NCBI GenBank assembly: GCA_016785225.1
Contig: JAFBJZ010000954.1
Location: 61,001-125,000, forward strand
Length of the DNA: 64,000 nucleotides
DNA from: Psettodes erumei
Lineage: Eukaryota > Chordata > Actinopteri > Pleuronectiformes > Psettodidae
Direction: 5' to 3'
Shown one piece after another: positions 47,210 through 59,616 of this stretch (positions are counted from its first letter, which is position 1; each line of letters starts with the position of its first letter). The position numbers and the translations under genes were made by a program. Below the pieces are notes generated by a model, which saw only the letters and a program-made list of their open reading frames with translations, ran no database searches and had not been told where the DNA came from.

Positions 47210-47781
47210 ATATGCATTAAAAGTGAACCCTGCTATCTGTACCTTCATGTATAATAATAATTGTGAGTTACTCATCACAACAAACAGGTTTGACCTCGGG
47301 CCTGTTTAATTTAACCCCCCAGTGACTCGTCCAATTCATGAAACATCCCTCAAGTGTCCCGGCGGACATTAAAGGGGATTTGTGGAGTTATCTGTGGGGG
47401 GTGGAGTCAGCTGGAACATAACTCAGTCTGTGGTGAAAACTCTTTTAGGACCTTTTTATGATGACTGGAAGTAAATACGGAGACCCGGACCTGGACCTGG
47501 ACCCAGACCTCGACTGGATCTGGACCGGACCCAGACCTGGACCTGGACCTGGGCATGCAGAAAAAACAGAAAACTGCCGGGGCCAGATGATAACTGCAGA
47601 AGAATGTGTGTGTCATGGTATATATAGGAGCTTTACATTGAGCCGGGCGCTGCTATTTCAGGCCGTGGGCCCGTGGAGGCGACACGGTGGCCCCTGTAAA
47701 GCTCCGTTAATCTGCTGCTGGACATGTGCTGGAGCCCCGGAGATCACGGGGCCCGGCAGCGGCTGACCCCCCCACCCATCA

Positions 47782-47814
<33 letters not shown>

Positions 47815-48498
47815 GGTGTCAAACGTGGCACACCCTGGTCTTCAGGATCACAGTCAGACACTTAACTCACAGCAGGACCTGACCCGTTAGCACATCGCGG
47901 CTCTCCGGTCCTGTTTTTTTTTTTATTTTTAATCAGGGACACGGTCTGACTGTGATGTCACGGGACAGGAAGTGACGTAACGCGTCACAAAACATATAAC
48001 GACACAGCGAGAAATAAAATAAGACAAGAAGCCGTCAGTCTGGGGCAGTCACTGTACATTCATCTTCTCAATCTCTGATCATAAATAATCATCGTTTTTT
48101 TTCTTTCATAAAAATAGATTTAAATATTAAAGTATTATGCTAAACATTTCTAAGAGTACTCTCGAGTACTGAAGTTTTTCCTGGTTGCACGAAGCTTTAA
48201 AATCAATAAATTGTAGTAAATTTTTACGTCATCAAATGTGACCAATCACACGAGGGAACAACGACAGGGCCGGCGCGTCACATGACCTCCTTCAGCTCGT
48301 GTTTCTTGGACAAAGTGGCCGGGTGTGTGTGGGGGGTTAGACCGGATTGATTTTGTTTGTCTGTGAAACGACAGACGCCGACCTCGCCGGCCGCGGCCGG
48401 GCTAAGCCCCGGAGGCTCGTGGGATCTTGAATGCGGGATTCCCGCCAAACGCGCCAAAGACCCGGCTTACAGCTCGCACAATGACGCGCGTCACCCGG

Positions 48499-48525
48499 CT
48501 AAATTTAAGGCCGGCGGGCCAGGTG
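48499..48525 (+). promoter_or_regulatory. MEF2-type box plus E-box upstream of first asb15
   Basis: CTAAATTTAA (fits YTAWWWWTAR) at 48499-48508 and CAGGTG at 48520-48525, about 1 kb before the start codon. The second asb15 gene has the same pair of elements, which fits muscle expression. Functional use is inferred. Confidence 0.4.
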
Positions 48526-49039
48526 TCGTGCACGCCGCCCACACACACACACACACCCTTCATTCTTGTGTGTGTGTGTGTGTGTCTGCAGGCGGGACCG
48601 TCCGGCATGCGAGGGTCAGGCCATGACACACCTCCAGCTAAAAGCAGTCTGTGCCGTTAGCGCCGTGTGACCCGACCGCTGCTGCGAACCGAACGCACCT
48701 CACAGGTGAGAGCTTCTCTTTATCAGGTATTTGGTTTTAAAGGGGGGCGCTCACACCTGTGTATCTAATGCTTATTTTATTTTTATTTTATTTTTTTGGT
48801 TGGGGTTCCATGAAAAATGAAACTAAAACTTTACATTTTACCGTCTGTGATTTTTTAATAATTACCTGGTTTCATGTCAATTTAATTATCTTTAAAGAAT
48901 AAAGTTTCCTGCAGAGTTAAACTCGGTTTTTAAAGGTTCGGTCATTATTAGTCATCAATATTCAGAAACTTTGTTGAGTTGTGAATATTTGCATGCTCAG
49001 CTGACCTGCTGCGCTGCACAGACTGAACAGATCAATAGA

Positions 49040-49066
49040 TTTATTGATCCCAGACTGGGAAATTCT
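49040..49066 (+). mobile_element. Retroelement tail-like motif
   Basis: TTTATTGATCCCAGACTGGG-AAATTC, related to the motif at 57296. Upstream of the first asb15 gene. Confidence 0.4.
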
Positions 49067-49549
49067 TCAAATGAATGGACCTCACGGATCCTCAGTGGAT
49101 GAATGGATCCAGCATTCATCTGTTGTTGTTCTGGACTGATGTGTTTCTGTTATTTTGTCCACCCACTTGTATTTCAGCATCTGATTCAAAGGTCACTCAC
49201 TTATTTCACTTATTTCAATCATTACATCTTAATAATTCTGTGTTTCAAATATTTGCTTAGATCAATTAAAAAAGGATTTACAACAGAGGAGTCTGATTTT
49301 CTTAATTTTAGACTAAAGACACAAACAAAGTGGAACATTGTGCGACTAAAAGAGCAAAATATTTTTAAGGACAGAAACATGTGGTTTGCCAACATGTCTG
49401 ATCTGCTGCCCTCAAGTGGCCAGAAAACGAATTACCATCATCTCAATCGAAGGTGATTTGTAGTTGCTGCCCTCACAAATTCCTCAGCAGCACTTTACTC
49501 CTCTGACTGTTGGAAGTTGCAGCCCGTTCGTTGGCGTTCCTGCGGCGTG

Positions 49550-52500
49550 ATGAACACCTACGACGAATATGACGAAGAGGAGCTCAACGATTACATCATC
49601 CAGCTGAACATCCAAGACTCCTGCCAGGACGCCTTTCTCCGATCTGCAGCCAGGTGAGGGAGCCGCAACCAAACAAGCCCGGTAATGTGTTATGACCCAA
49701 GCTGACTCACCTGTCGTTCCTGCCACCGTTAGCTTAGCGGCGCCGACGGATGAAAACCTGCGGGTCCTGGCCGCCATCGAGCAAGGTAGGCGACAAACAG
49801 AGGTGTGTCAGGAGGGGAGGGGCGTGAGAGATTGGCTGAGGACAAAGTGTCTTCCTGTTGCCGTGGTAACCAGGGGAGGCGGCGGCGCTCAGGGAGATGC
49901 TGCGCCACACCTTCGCCTTCAGGGAGCGGGACAGTCGCGGGTGGCTCCCCCTCCACCGAGCCGCGTCTCAACCGATCCTGGAGGTTCTGGAGACCGTCCT
50001 GAGTGGTGAGTGCACAGGATAAAGAAAATATTCTTTTATATTCCATGATATGATTAAAAGCCTGAACTGGTCAACCAGACGTCTCAAAGCAGCGGGGGGA
50101 AGCAGAACAAGCATAGGTTTGCTGGAAATAACTCCCTGCTGCTGCTGGAGTCACCGAGACAACCGGACCCGGCGGTGAATGTGCTGTAAAAACTAAATCA
50201 GGAGCTAAACGAGGCTGAAACTTCAAGAAGCATTTTTAGGAGAACGGTAAATGTGCAGCGTCGCTGTGCAACATTCCTCAGACTCACCTTGAAGGTATCG
50301 AGATACCACCGCCTCACTTTACAGGATTAGGCAGAGTCACATCGACACTTTATGAAATGTTGAGCTGGCGTTTGCACCTACTTTGCGGCGCACCTGGTAA
50401 GCTGCGCGACCGAGGCGTGAATTGCGCAGCAGTCGGGGTCTTATCGTCTCTCTCAGATTTCTCATTTCTTTTTCTTTCTCTGTGGACGTCTTCCTCGAGA
50501 GACTGTCCATGGTTTGAGAGACCAAACGCAGGTCAGGTATCTTTGATCATGGACCCGAGGAGTCTGGGATGGACCTGACAACCTCTAGATCCTGACCCTA
50601 AAGCTAGTCAGGTGTCAGGTGGGGAAAAGTAAATCAATCAAAATGACAAAGATAAAAACCCGGGTCACATCAGGTTGTCCACAGCTGAGACGATAAGACC
50701 ATCGGCATTAAAATAATGACTGCCTGAAATATCATGAGCGCCCAGAATATGTCCCTGAGGAACGCGCCTCTGGCCGTCAGCTGATGTCAACAGTCCTCTC
50801 CTAAAGTCCTAAAATAACCTGCCAATTCGTTCCCCACCTGCTCGGCCTGGAGCCGGGTCACCTGACCAGGTTAGGGCGGCGGTCCAACTGCGGGGATGTG
50901 GGCACTGACCTCCTTCCCTATCTCCTGTGTGTTAGCGTTAGCGACGTCTCAGGGGCTCGGCCTGGAGGAGAGGACGGCCGTGGGCGGGGAGACGGCGCTG
51001 ACGCTGGCGGTGAAGGCCGGACAGGTGCAGAACGTGAAGCACCTGCTGGAGCGCGGCGCCTCGCCTCACAACACCAACGACAAGAACGAGTCGCCGCTGC
51101 TGCTGGGTAACACCGCAGGGGGCGGGGACTCACGGTCCCATGATGCACCAGGGGTTATAACGCTGACTGCGGATTAAAACACACTCTCGCCTCGCAGCGG
51201 TGAGGGGCGGCTCCTACGACATGACCTACGCCCTGGTGGCCCACGGCGCCTGGGTGGAGCAGGTCTGCCGGAAGAAGTGGACGGCCATGCACGAGGCGGC
51301 CAAAGTCGGTGACACGGACGTCCTGATGCTGCTGCTGAGGAACGGCGGGCGGGTGAACCAGAAGGACGTGACGGGGGTGACGCCGCTCGCCGTGGCCGCG
51401 GAGCACGGGCACTTCCACATCACTGAGATTTTGCTGAACTGCGGTCAGTCTGATGATAGTTTTAACGGCAGGTTTGGTGAGAAGTCAACTGTCCTGACAA
51501 AGGTCTGAGACATCTGAACAGTCCTGATGGTCTTTATTAACTCACCTGTCTTGATTTTCAGGTGTGCAAATTTCCAATCGCCTCTTGTTTCCCTCCTTGC
51601 TCAGGAAGCAGAGTGAACTCTCAGGCCTGTAACGGGGAAAGCGTCCTGCTGGACGCCGCTGGATCAGGAAACGTCGCCTGCATCCAGCTGCTGCTGGACA
51701 ACGGAGCCAACCCCAACCTGCCCAGCATCACCGGACACCTGCCCATCCACAAGGCGGCGTACGCCGGACACTACGAGTGAGCGCCTGTTGCTGTTTTAGA
51801 AGATGTTTCTTCAGGCCTTTGACTCCTGCTTGATTCAAGCCTCAATTCATTTTCTTGCAGCGCTGTGAAGATGCTGATACCCTTGACCTCTAAGAAGGCC
51901 ATCAAGGAGGCAGGTCAGAGCCCGGTCCACTCCGCGGCCGAAGGAGGCCAGAGCCGCTGCCTGCAGCTCCTGCTGGCCCACGGCTTTGACGTCAACTACC
52001 GCATGAACACCAGGAACTCCGAAAACTACCGCGACATGAGGAGGAGCGCCCTGTACTTCGCCGTCTCCAACGGGGACGCGGAGTGCACCGGGGTCCTGCT
52101 GGCCGCCGGAGCGAAGACTGACCTGGACCCGCTGTGCTGCCTCCTGGTGGCGGTCCGGTCCGGGCGCTACGAGATCGTGCGGCTGCTGCTGGCGGCCAAG
52201 GCGGACGTGAACTGCTACTTCACGGTGGTGAGCGACACGGTGTTCCCCACCGCGCTGCAGTACTGCCTGAAGGACGAGGTGATGATGAGGCTGCTCCTCA
52301 ACCACGGCTACAAGGTGGAGCGCTGCTTCCACTGTCACCATGACAACGCTTTCGTTGTTGACGACGTGGACGGGAAAATCCCAGTGAGTGACAGATGTTC
52401 TTTGTCTGGATGTTTAAACAGCTGGTCAGCTTAGCATTGCCTGGATTATTCAAACATACTTGTAGTTACCAGCAGTAACCACAGGTGTCAAATCAAATCA

Positions 52501-53143
52501 ACCAGGTCCCAAAATCTGGAGGATTAAAACCAAAATGTTCAGATTGAATTTAATTTTACGTCTTTGTGGATTTTTTAAGATGTTTCCATCCCATTCATCT
52601 TTGGTTGTGGTGAAGTTGTCATTGTAATTATTAACCACAAGGTGGCGCCTCTTGTTAACGCAAAGACGGTGGATAAAAAAAAAACACGACCGACCTGCCG
52701 AACGTCCGTCTCTCCCTGCAGTTCTGCGAGTTCATGAGCCTCTGCTGCCTCATGCATCTGTCCGGCAGCGTGGTCCGGATCCTGCTGGACTACGTCAGCC
52801 ACGTCCACATCTGCTCCAAGCTCCGGCTCATCCTGGAGAAACAGGAGGAGTGGGCCGAGATATGCCAGATCCTCGGTGAGTTGGGTCGGTGAGGTTCTGA
52901 CAAGTACCGGGGTTTTTAATCGCCGCGTGAAATCACTCGTGTACGTCACGATGTTCTCGACCTTCAGGCAGCCCTCGCTCCCTCGGGCACCTCTGCAGGC
53001 TGGAGATCCGGCGGCGCCTGACCCTGAAGAAACTCAGAAACCCTGAGGTCATGAACTCGCACGTTTTCCCCCCCGCGCTGAAGAGCTTCATCCTGTACCG
53101 GGAACTGGACCTGTACGGCCAGGACCCTGAACGCATCACGTGA
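49550..53143 (+). CDS. asb15: ASB15-type ankyrin repeat/SOCS box protein, copy A (complete)
   Basis: Predicted substrate receptor of an Elongin B/C-CUL5 ubiquitin ligase; ASB15 is muscle-enriched in vertebrates. Nine coding exons, 576 aa: 49550-49653, 49733-49785, 49874-50005, 50936-51106, 51198-51443, 51605-51776, 51861-52383, 52722-52875, 52968-53143. The N-terminus MNTYDEYDEEELNDYIIQLN resembles the DDPDED..YDIQLSIQES start of ASB15. Ankyrin repeats (for example GETALTLAVKAGQVQNVKHL, GHLPIHKAAYAGHYE) span about residues 70-440. The SOCS box at the C-terminus has SLGHLCRLEIRRRL (intact BC-box Leu and Cys) and FPPALKSFILYRELDLYG. Exon 4 has two in-frame acceptors six bases apart (50936 or 50942). 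Exon lengths mirror the downstream copy, proving a tandem duplication. Confidence 0.9.
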
Positions 53144-53592
53144 GGAGCGCCGGGAATCCTGCAGGAGTCGCTTTGAAAAAGGACGTCACTTCTTTTTTAA
53201 GAAAAATGTCTAGTTTTTTAAAACCTCAATCTCAAACAGATCGTGAGTGTTGTGGCTGTTTTTACAGAAAATGTAAATATTAAATACAGAACGCACGCTC
53301 GGCTCATTTTGTGTTTTTAAGAGTCGCAGCTTCGTGTTCAGACTCTCGGAGGTCGGAGGTCAGAGCTGTGAAAGTTTGGCCGCCTCTTCCTTCTCGTGCG
53401 GCGTCGCGTCTCCTCCGTCCTCGTCCCATGAGTCATAACGACAAATAAATATTCGCCCGAGCTGCCGGCTCATTACCGCTTTGTCGCGGCACCACGCTCC
53501 GTTAGGTGCAGCACAGCGGCCTGCATGTTAAATACACCGGAACAGGTGACACCTATAAATAGCACTGGTGTGTGTGTGTGTGTGTGTGTGTG

Positions 53593-53627
<35 letters not shown>

Positions 53628-54168
53628 GTGTGTGTGGGGGGGTTAGGCCATGACACAAACACTGAGCCGCTGCTGCTTCGTCCTCTGACTTCAACTCTGG
53701 CACGTTTAGCAGGTGAGAACGAGGAAGTCTAGTTTTTTTTAATCAGGTTTCAGGCGGATTCTGCCGATTCTGCCGAACACGTTCTCGGGTCGGTAACCTT
53801 ACGGGGGTCGGGGGTCAAAGTGTCCTGAAAACAGAGCTCGTGGTAACGACGCTCAGGAGGGAGCGAGCCGGTCGTTTAGAGCGTGAACCGTTTGTTTGGC
53901 AGTGGATCTGATCTGAGAGCAGCTGAATGTGGCGTCCCAGTTCACTGAGTACAGTTACTGCAGTACTTTACTCGAGTACAAACCCGAGTTCCTTGTACTT
54001 TGATTCAGGGGGAAATACTGTTATGCCAAGTGACTGAATTAAGTAATTTAACGCAGAACCTTTGCATCTGAAATACAGTTTGCACGGATTAACACCGTTT
54101 CAGATTTAACGTAAAGAAACGGCGTTTGTGCGACTTTGTGCGACTGGACCTGAGACAACAGGAGGAGC
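53144..54168 (+). other. Intergenic between asb15 copies, with candidate promoter of copy B
   Basis: Candidate poly(A) signals of copy A: ATTAAA 53279-53284 and AATAAA 53454-53459. CAGGTG 53543-53548, then CTATAAATAG 53553-53562 (MEF2/TATA-like), then an interrupted TG tract 53569-53636. AGGCCATGACACA at 53645-53657 is identical to 48618-48630 upstream of copy A. Confidence 0.55.
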
Positions 54169-56670
54169 ATGGACGCCACCGAAGACCCGGACGAAGACGA
54201 GCTCCTGGACCACGACATCCAGGCGATGATCCACGAGTCATGTGACGGACGGCGCCTGTCGCCGGTGGGGAGGTACGTGGGCAAACTGCCTTCGCCGTCG
54301 CGAGTGCGCCCGAGACGAGACCTGGGGAGAAGCTGCCGAGGTCAAACATCCACCTGCTTCTTCTCGTTTGTCCGTGCAGGAGCGAAGCTCTGAAGCTGGT
54401 GGACGCCATCGAACGAGGTCAACGTCCCATAAAGTTTATTTTTTCTATAATTAACCGTCATATTCAGATGAGTTCATCTATGAAACGTGGTTCCTGCTTT
54501 GAGGAGACCAACCAGGAGCACGTTCCACTGTTTAACAGGAAGAAACGACAGTGGTCCTCACTGAACTTTCTCTGCAGGAGACGTGGCGGCTCTGCAGGAG
54601 TTCTGCGAGCGCCCGGCGGCCTTCGGTCGGGTGGACGAGCGCGGCTGGTTCCCCCTGCACAGGGCGGCGGTCCAACCCCTGGTCCCGGTCCTGGAGGCGG
54701 TTCTGTACGGTGGGTAAGAGGGCTCAAACTTTGAGTTCACGCCAGAGTCTGGAGGGAAGAGAACATCAGACAGAGACAATGACTTTTTTCTTTCTAACCT
54801 GCTTGTGTTGACATCTGACGTTGAAAACTCATCATGGTGGTCTTCAGCGTCTTCCCGCCTGACTCTGGAGGAGAAGACCCCGCAGGGCGAGACCTTCCTG
54901 ACGCTGGCGGTCAGAGCCGGGCTGGTGGACAACGTGAAGATGCTGCTGGAGCACGGGGCCTCCCCTCACACCACCAACACCCAGAATGAGTCTCCTCTGC
55001 TCCTAGGTCCCGACGCCGTCCGCCAACGCCGCGTCCCCCCGCCCGGGACTCCCGCGTCCTGACCGCCCTCTCATGTCGTCCCCCCGCAGCCGTCAGAGCC
55101 GGATCTCATCGGATGGTTTCCTGTCTGATCGCCGGCGGGGCCCGCGTGGAGCAGGTGTGTCTGAAGAAGTGGACGGCCGTGCACGAGGCGTCCAGGGTCG
55201 GCTGCGTCCGCGTCATGGAGCTGCTGCTGCGCAACGGAGGCCGGTTGTCAAGGACGGACCAGCACGGCGTGACCCCGCTGGGCATCGCTGCGGAGTACAG
55301 CCACCCGGAGGTCCTGGAGCTCCTCATCCGACACGGTGGGGCGACCGCGAACAGCCGCTCTGATCCATGCGAGTCTTTGCCCTGCAAACGAAACCGTTTC
55401 GCTCTCGCGTCGAAGGTGCCGACGTCAACGCTCAGGCGCCCAACGGCGACAGCGTCCTGTACGACGCCGCGGGTTCGGGGAATCCGGACTGCGTCGACAT
55501 CCTGCTGCAGCACGGAGCGAACCCCAACATCCAGAACCTGAGCGCGCAGCTGCCCATCCACCGGGCGGCGTACGAGGGACACTACCTGTGAGTGGGTCGA
55601 CCTTCATGTGTGTTGAGTGTCTGGTGTGTTTGCACCATCTGCTCCCTCTCTCCGTCAGAGTTTTGAGGATCTTGATCCCCATCACCACCCGCCGGGCCCT
55701 GCGGCTGTCGGGCCAGAGCCCGGTCCACTCCGCCGCCGACGGGGGCCACGCCCACTGCCTGGAGCTGCTGCTGCAGAGGGGCTTCGACGTCAACGCGTCG
55801 CTGGCCCCCCACGTGTCCGACAACTACGGGGACCTGAGGAGGAGCTCGCTGTACTTCACCGTCTCCAACGGGGACGCCGCCTGCACCAAGTTGCTGCTGG
55901 GGGCGGGGGCCCGGCCCGACCTGGACCCGCTGCGCTGCCTCCTGGTGGCGGTCCGGTCGGGGCGCTACGAGATCGTGCGGCTGCTGCTGGCGGCCGGGGC
56001 GGACGTGAACTGCTACTTCACGGCGGTGAGCGACACGGCGTTCCCCACGGCGCTGCAGTACTGCCTGAGGGACGAGGTGATGATGAGGCTGCTGCTCAAC
56101 CACGGCTACGACGCCGGGAAGTGTTTCTGCTGTAACCATGGCGACGACTGGGACCACCGGAGCGGGTCTGGGTACTCGGAGCATTGGGCGGGGAAAGTCA
56201 CTGTGAGTCCTTGAGACCTGGTTTGTATATTATTATTATTATTATTATTATCACTGTACCTGCGCGGGTCCGTGTCCAGTTCTGCGACTTCGTCGGCGTG
56301 TCCTGGCTGGCGAACCTGGCGGGCCGGTTGGTGTCGGTCCTGCTCGAGTACGTGGGTCCGGTCTCGCTCTGCGGCAAACTGACGAAGATCCTGGAGAAGC
56401 TCGAGGAGTGGCCTCGCATTCTGGAGACGCTGCGTGAGTCAGCTGACGAATCGGACGACCGGGCCGCCGCTGGCGGACGCCACGTCTGACGTGCCTGTCC
56501 TCTGCCACCCAGGCAACCCTCGCTCTCTGTCTCACCTGAGCAGAGTGGCGATACGGAAACACCTGAGCTGCGGCGGCCTGGCGTCCCTCCACCTGCCCCC
56601 CCGGCTGAGGGACTACCTGCTGTTCAAGGACCGCGACCTGTACGCCGCGCTCATGTGCAGGGAGGCCTGA
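54169..56670 (+). CDS. asb15: ASB15-type ankyrin repeat/SOCS box protein, copy B (complete)
   Basis: Tandem paralogue of the upstream gene, 568 aa in nine exons: 54169-54272, 54380-54417, 54578-54709, 54848-55006, 55090-55335, 55416-55587, 55659-56202, 56280-56433, 56513-56670. The N-terminus MDATEDPDEDELLDHDIQAM is very close to the ASB15 family start. Ankyrin repeats include GETFLTLAVRAGLVDNVKML and AQLPIHRAAYEGHYL. The SOCS box reads SLSHLSRVAIRKHL, with Ser where the BC-box Cys is expected, then LPPRLRDYLLFKDRDLY. Exon 3 must use donor TACG|GTGGGT and exon 4 donor CTAG|GTCCCG to keep phase; both are weak. Which copy is the original ASB15 cannot be told from here. Confidence 0.9.
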
Positions 56671-56745
56671 AAGATCCAGAGTCCCGGACATCAGCAGGAA
56701 GTCTGTGCTTTTATTTTGAACTGCGTGGTGAAGGTAACAAAAAAT

Positions 56746-56756
56746 AATAAAATAAA
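56746..56756 (+). promoter_or_regulatory. Poly(A) signals of asb15 copy B
   Basis: Two overlapping AATAAA hexamers about 80 bp after the stop codon. Confidence 0.65.
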
Positions 56757-57126
56757 ACTTATCAAACCTTTATTTTATTTTATTTATTTATGTTTAAACG
56801 CGTTTTTAGAGCGATTAAAAAACAAAACAAAAAGACGTTTACTGTTCAATGGACTGTACGGTGAATGATTATTATATCGATCAGTCACATCATCGCTGGG
56901 TCATGTGACTCACAGGTCTGGCAGGAAGTAGCCCCGTTAGCCTTTGTGTTAATGTAACACACCACGTGATGTTCAGACCATTGTGTAAACAAAAACAGGA
57001 AATGTAAATACTGTAAATTAAATCAAATAAAGTGGCATTAAAAAAAAAACACGTCCAGGTAAATTAATTCCAGTCACTTCCACTTTGCTGTTGTTTTGAA
57101 CTACGTTAAGTTACTGTCAGTAAAAT

Positions 57127-57175
57127 TCACTTCCTCCGCACACCTTTCACAATAAAAGCCCCATAGTAGTAGTTC
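57127..57175 (+). mobile_element. Second copy of TTTCACAATAAAAGC repeat tail
   Basis: Shares about 30 bp with 22530-22565. Lies downstream of the second asb15 gene. Confidence 0.5.
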
Positions 57176-57295
57176 CTGAACAGAAGGGTTTTAATGTTAC
57201 AAAAAATCTGCGGGAAGGTTTGTGTTTTACAGCTCAAAAGTGATAAAAAAAGAAACATACATCAATAGGAATTGATAAGCAAAAATAATAAGATA

Positions 57296-57336
57296 AGATA
57301 AACCTTTATTAGTCCCATAGTGGGGAAATAATATGC
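57296..57336 (+). mobile_element. Retroelement tail-like motif (CTTTATTAGTCCC..GGGGAAAT)
   Basis: The CCTTTATTAGTCCCATAGTG-GGGAAAT pattern resembles the 3' tails of vertebrate non-LTR elements. A related TTTATTGATCCCAGACTGGG-AAATT copy lies at 49040-49065. Confidence 0.4.
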
Positions 57337-57751
57337 TGAATTTATCGAGATGAACAGGAGCTGATCAGAAGACTTCACACTAAAATATAAAATACTCCAA
57401 TAAAACAGAAAATTAGAGATGAGACTAGATATGCCTCAAATCTGAAAATTTGAGTGTATTATGAAAAAAATATGTTTTATGAGAAAAAGATCTCCGCTGT
57501 CACATTTTTGACGTTGGTGAAAACACATGCGCCCATTTATTTAAATGAAACTTTTATGTTATTCTGCAGGAACCACAGATGTTGTTGCTGACAGAAACAG
57601 GATTTCCTCTCCATCTAGTGGCCACTAAAGGAACTGCAGCCGCCCCGGGCCAGAGAGGAGGCGAGCTCTGTTTCCTCTGGTGACAGACACTGAGAGCAGA
57701 TTGACTCTAAATTTAACCTCCGGACCTGCAGGAGCAGAAACGGCGGCGACG

Positions 57752-57784
<33 letters not shown>

Positions 57785-59430
57785 TGCCATAGCCGCACAT
57801 TCTGGCAGGTCACCCGAGGAGCTGATAACAGAGAGAAGTCACAGAGCATTGAACGACCTCCAAACTGCTGTCACCGGCTGGAAGTCGGGTCGGATCAGGT
57901 GGGGGGGGGGGTGAACAGCAGGTGGGTTAATGTGCCAACACAAAGAGTGAGACGGTAAAACAACGCACAACACCGCTGCGGGGCTTTCAGGTGTCGTAAC
58001 TGTCATTTTATCCATCTGTCACATCACGATTACAAAGCTGCCACATTAAAGTGCCTTTAATTACAGGCGCCGTTTGTTGGTTAATTAATTTCACATGAAA
58101 AAAAAACGCGTCGCTGAATGAAACGACGGGCAAGTGCTCCGTCGACGGGTTCAGCTGAAGGTAACGTGGAAGCACAGTGAACTTATGGAAGGAGAACATA
58201 TGGAGGTGTTTCACCACCACCTGAGGGAGTCGTGCTGCGGGACTCGCCTCCGCGTAAAGAAGGCGGCGCTGGGATGTTGGAGGCTGCAGGTGGAGCGGGC
58301 TCGGTCACAAACCACAGGGCAAGCGAGCGCAGTTCAACGGTAAAACCTCCGCTTTGGTCTCATGGGGCGCTCGGTTCCCTCAGAGGTCAATGTGCATGTT
58401 CGAGTCTGAGGACGAGGGACTGAGGAACCCCGGGAACTTCTCTGATTCAGATGAAGACGGTGAATTTCACGAATCGCAAACGCTTGTCGTTCGGCGGCCG
58501 AAACCTCCGATGTCTTTAAAAAGCGACGGCGATCGTTCCAGATGCAGCAACCGCCGGTTTCGTTTTGTAACTGAACCCGCCTTCCCCCTGACCGCACAGC
58601 TGGAAGACCGCTGCTAATCAGCGCTGATCCGGGTCACGGGTCAAACTGAAGGCGGCTTTAGGATGAGAGCGGCGTTATGTCATCGCGTCTCGTAACACGA
58701 TACGGCCCATTAAACACGCCCGTGTTTTTAACGGGCTGTGATGGTCGCCCTGACGACCGCACAACAAACCTCCCGCTGCTGATGAAGACGATGATTAAAA
58801 GCTCCAGGACGGTCGCTAAATGGACTTGGAGGGGAGATTACTCTGTTGTGGATCTGTTTATATCTGATCTGCACTAAGGCCCGTCCTTTTTTTTTTAAAC
58901 CCCTCTCGGTTGAGTCGTTTTTGAACTCGACGGGACGGATCGTGGAAATCACAACCAGCCACCGTTTGGTTTTCTTCCACCAGGCCGTGAGAAAGTTGAG
59001 GATTATGGCTCCGGAGAATCGCTCTGTCCTGACACGACATTGTCGTCTCCTGGTGTAAACATCACTGTCCGTCATCGGCCCTCCGCAGCCAGAGCCGCAC
59101 TGTACATAATCCCATCATCCTCGGGGAGGACAAGTGTTTCCGCAACAACGCCACAACCAGGCAGCGTTTGTGCGCTCTGACACGTTACGTAATGCCGCCG
59201 GGCTTCAGCTCCGATAACTCCCCGCGGAGTTTTGTTCCCTCCGCTTCTATCGAGGCACGAGTCGCTGATGGGTCCTCGCTCGGAGGGCTCGCATTCCAGC
59301 GGTAAGCCTATCTCATTGACCCCCGCTACCCCCTCCCCATCCAACACCCTAAAAAAAGACAGGACCATCACGGGCAGGGTGGCCCTCCCCTTTCTCCCCA
59401 CCAGGGTCCTCCGGCAGCTGGGACCAGCAG

Positions 59431-59616
59431 ATGAACGCGCAGCCACCAGTCGCCCAGAGCATCCCCGATCTGCAGGAATCTGATGGAGGACAAGCCAACG
59501 AAGAGAACCTAAAGAAGATTTACTCGAGCATACGAAGAGGGGAAGGCAGAAGAGGAAGAGGAAGAGTCAGAGATTTAGGCGTTCGGAGCGTTATAGAGCA
59601 AATCCGAGAACCATGA
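59431..59616 (+). other. Upstream open frame overlapping the lmod2 start (ATGA)
   Basis: A 61-codon frame beginning MNAQPPVAQSIPDLQESDGG ends in TGA at 59614-59616, overlapping the lmod2 ATG at 59613-59615. It would act as a uORF if the leader is unspliced here. No homology recognised. Confidence 0.35.

Larger units (their letters stand above)
56757..59612 (+). other. Intergenic asb15-lmod2, including lmod2 upstream region
   Basis: No gene recognised. Dispersed-repeat fragments at 57127 and 57296, (AAC)n 57753-57783, G-run 57900-57910. A short open frame with an acidic stretch (58354-58617) has no recognised homology. 59232-59612 probably includes lmod2 5' UTR; non-coding upstream exons cannot be resolved. 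Confidence 0.6.

Noticed and set aside
58354..58617. 87-codon frame with an acidic SDSDEDGE segment
   Set aside because: No homology or splice context recognised; could be chance in a GC-rich intergenic stretch.
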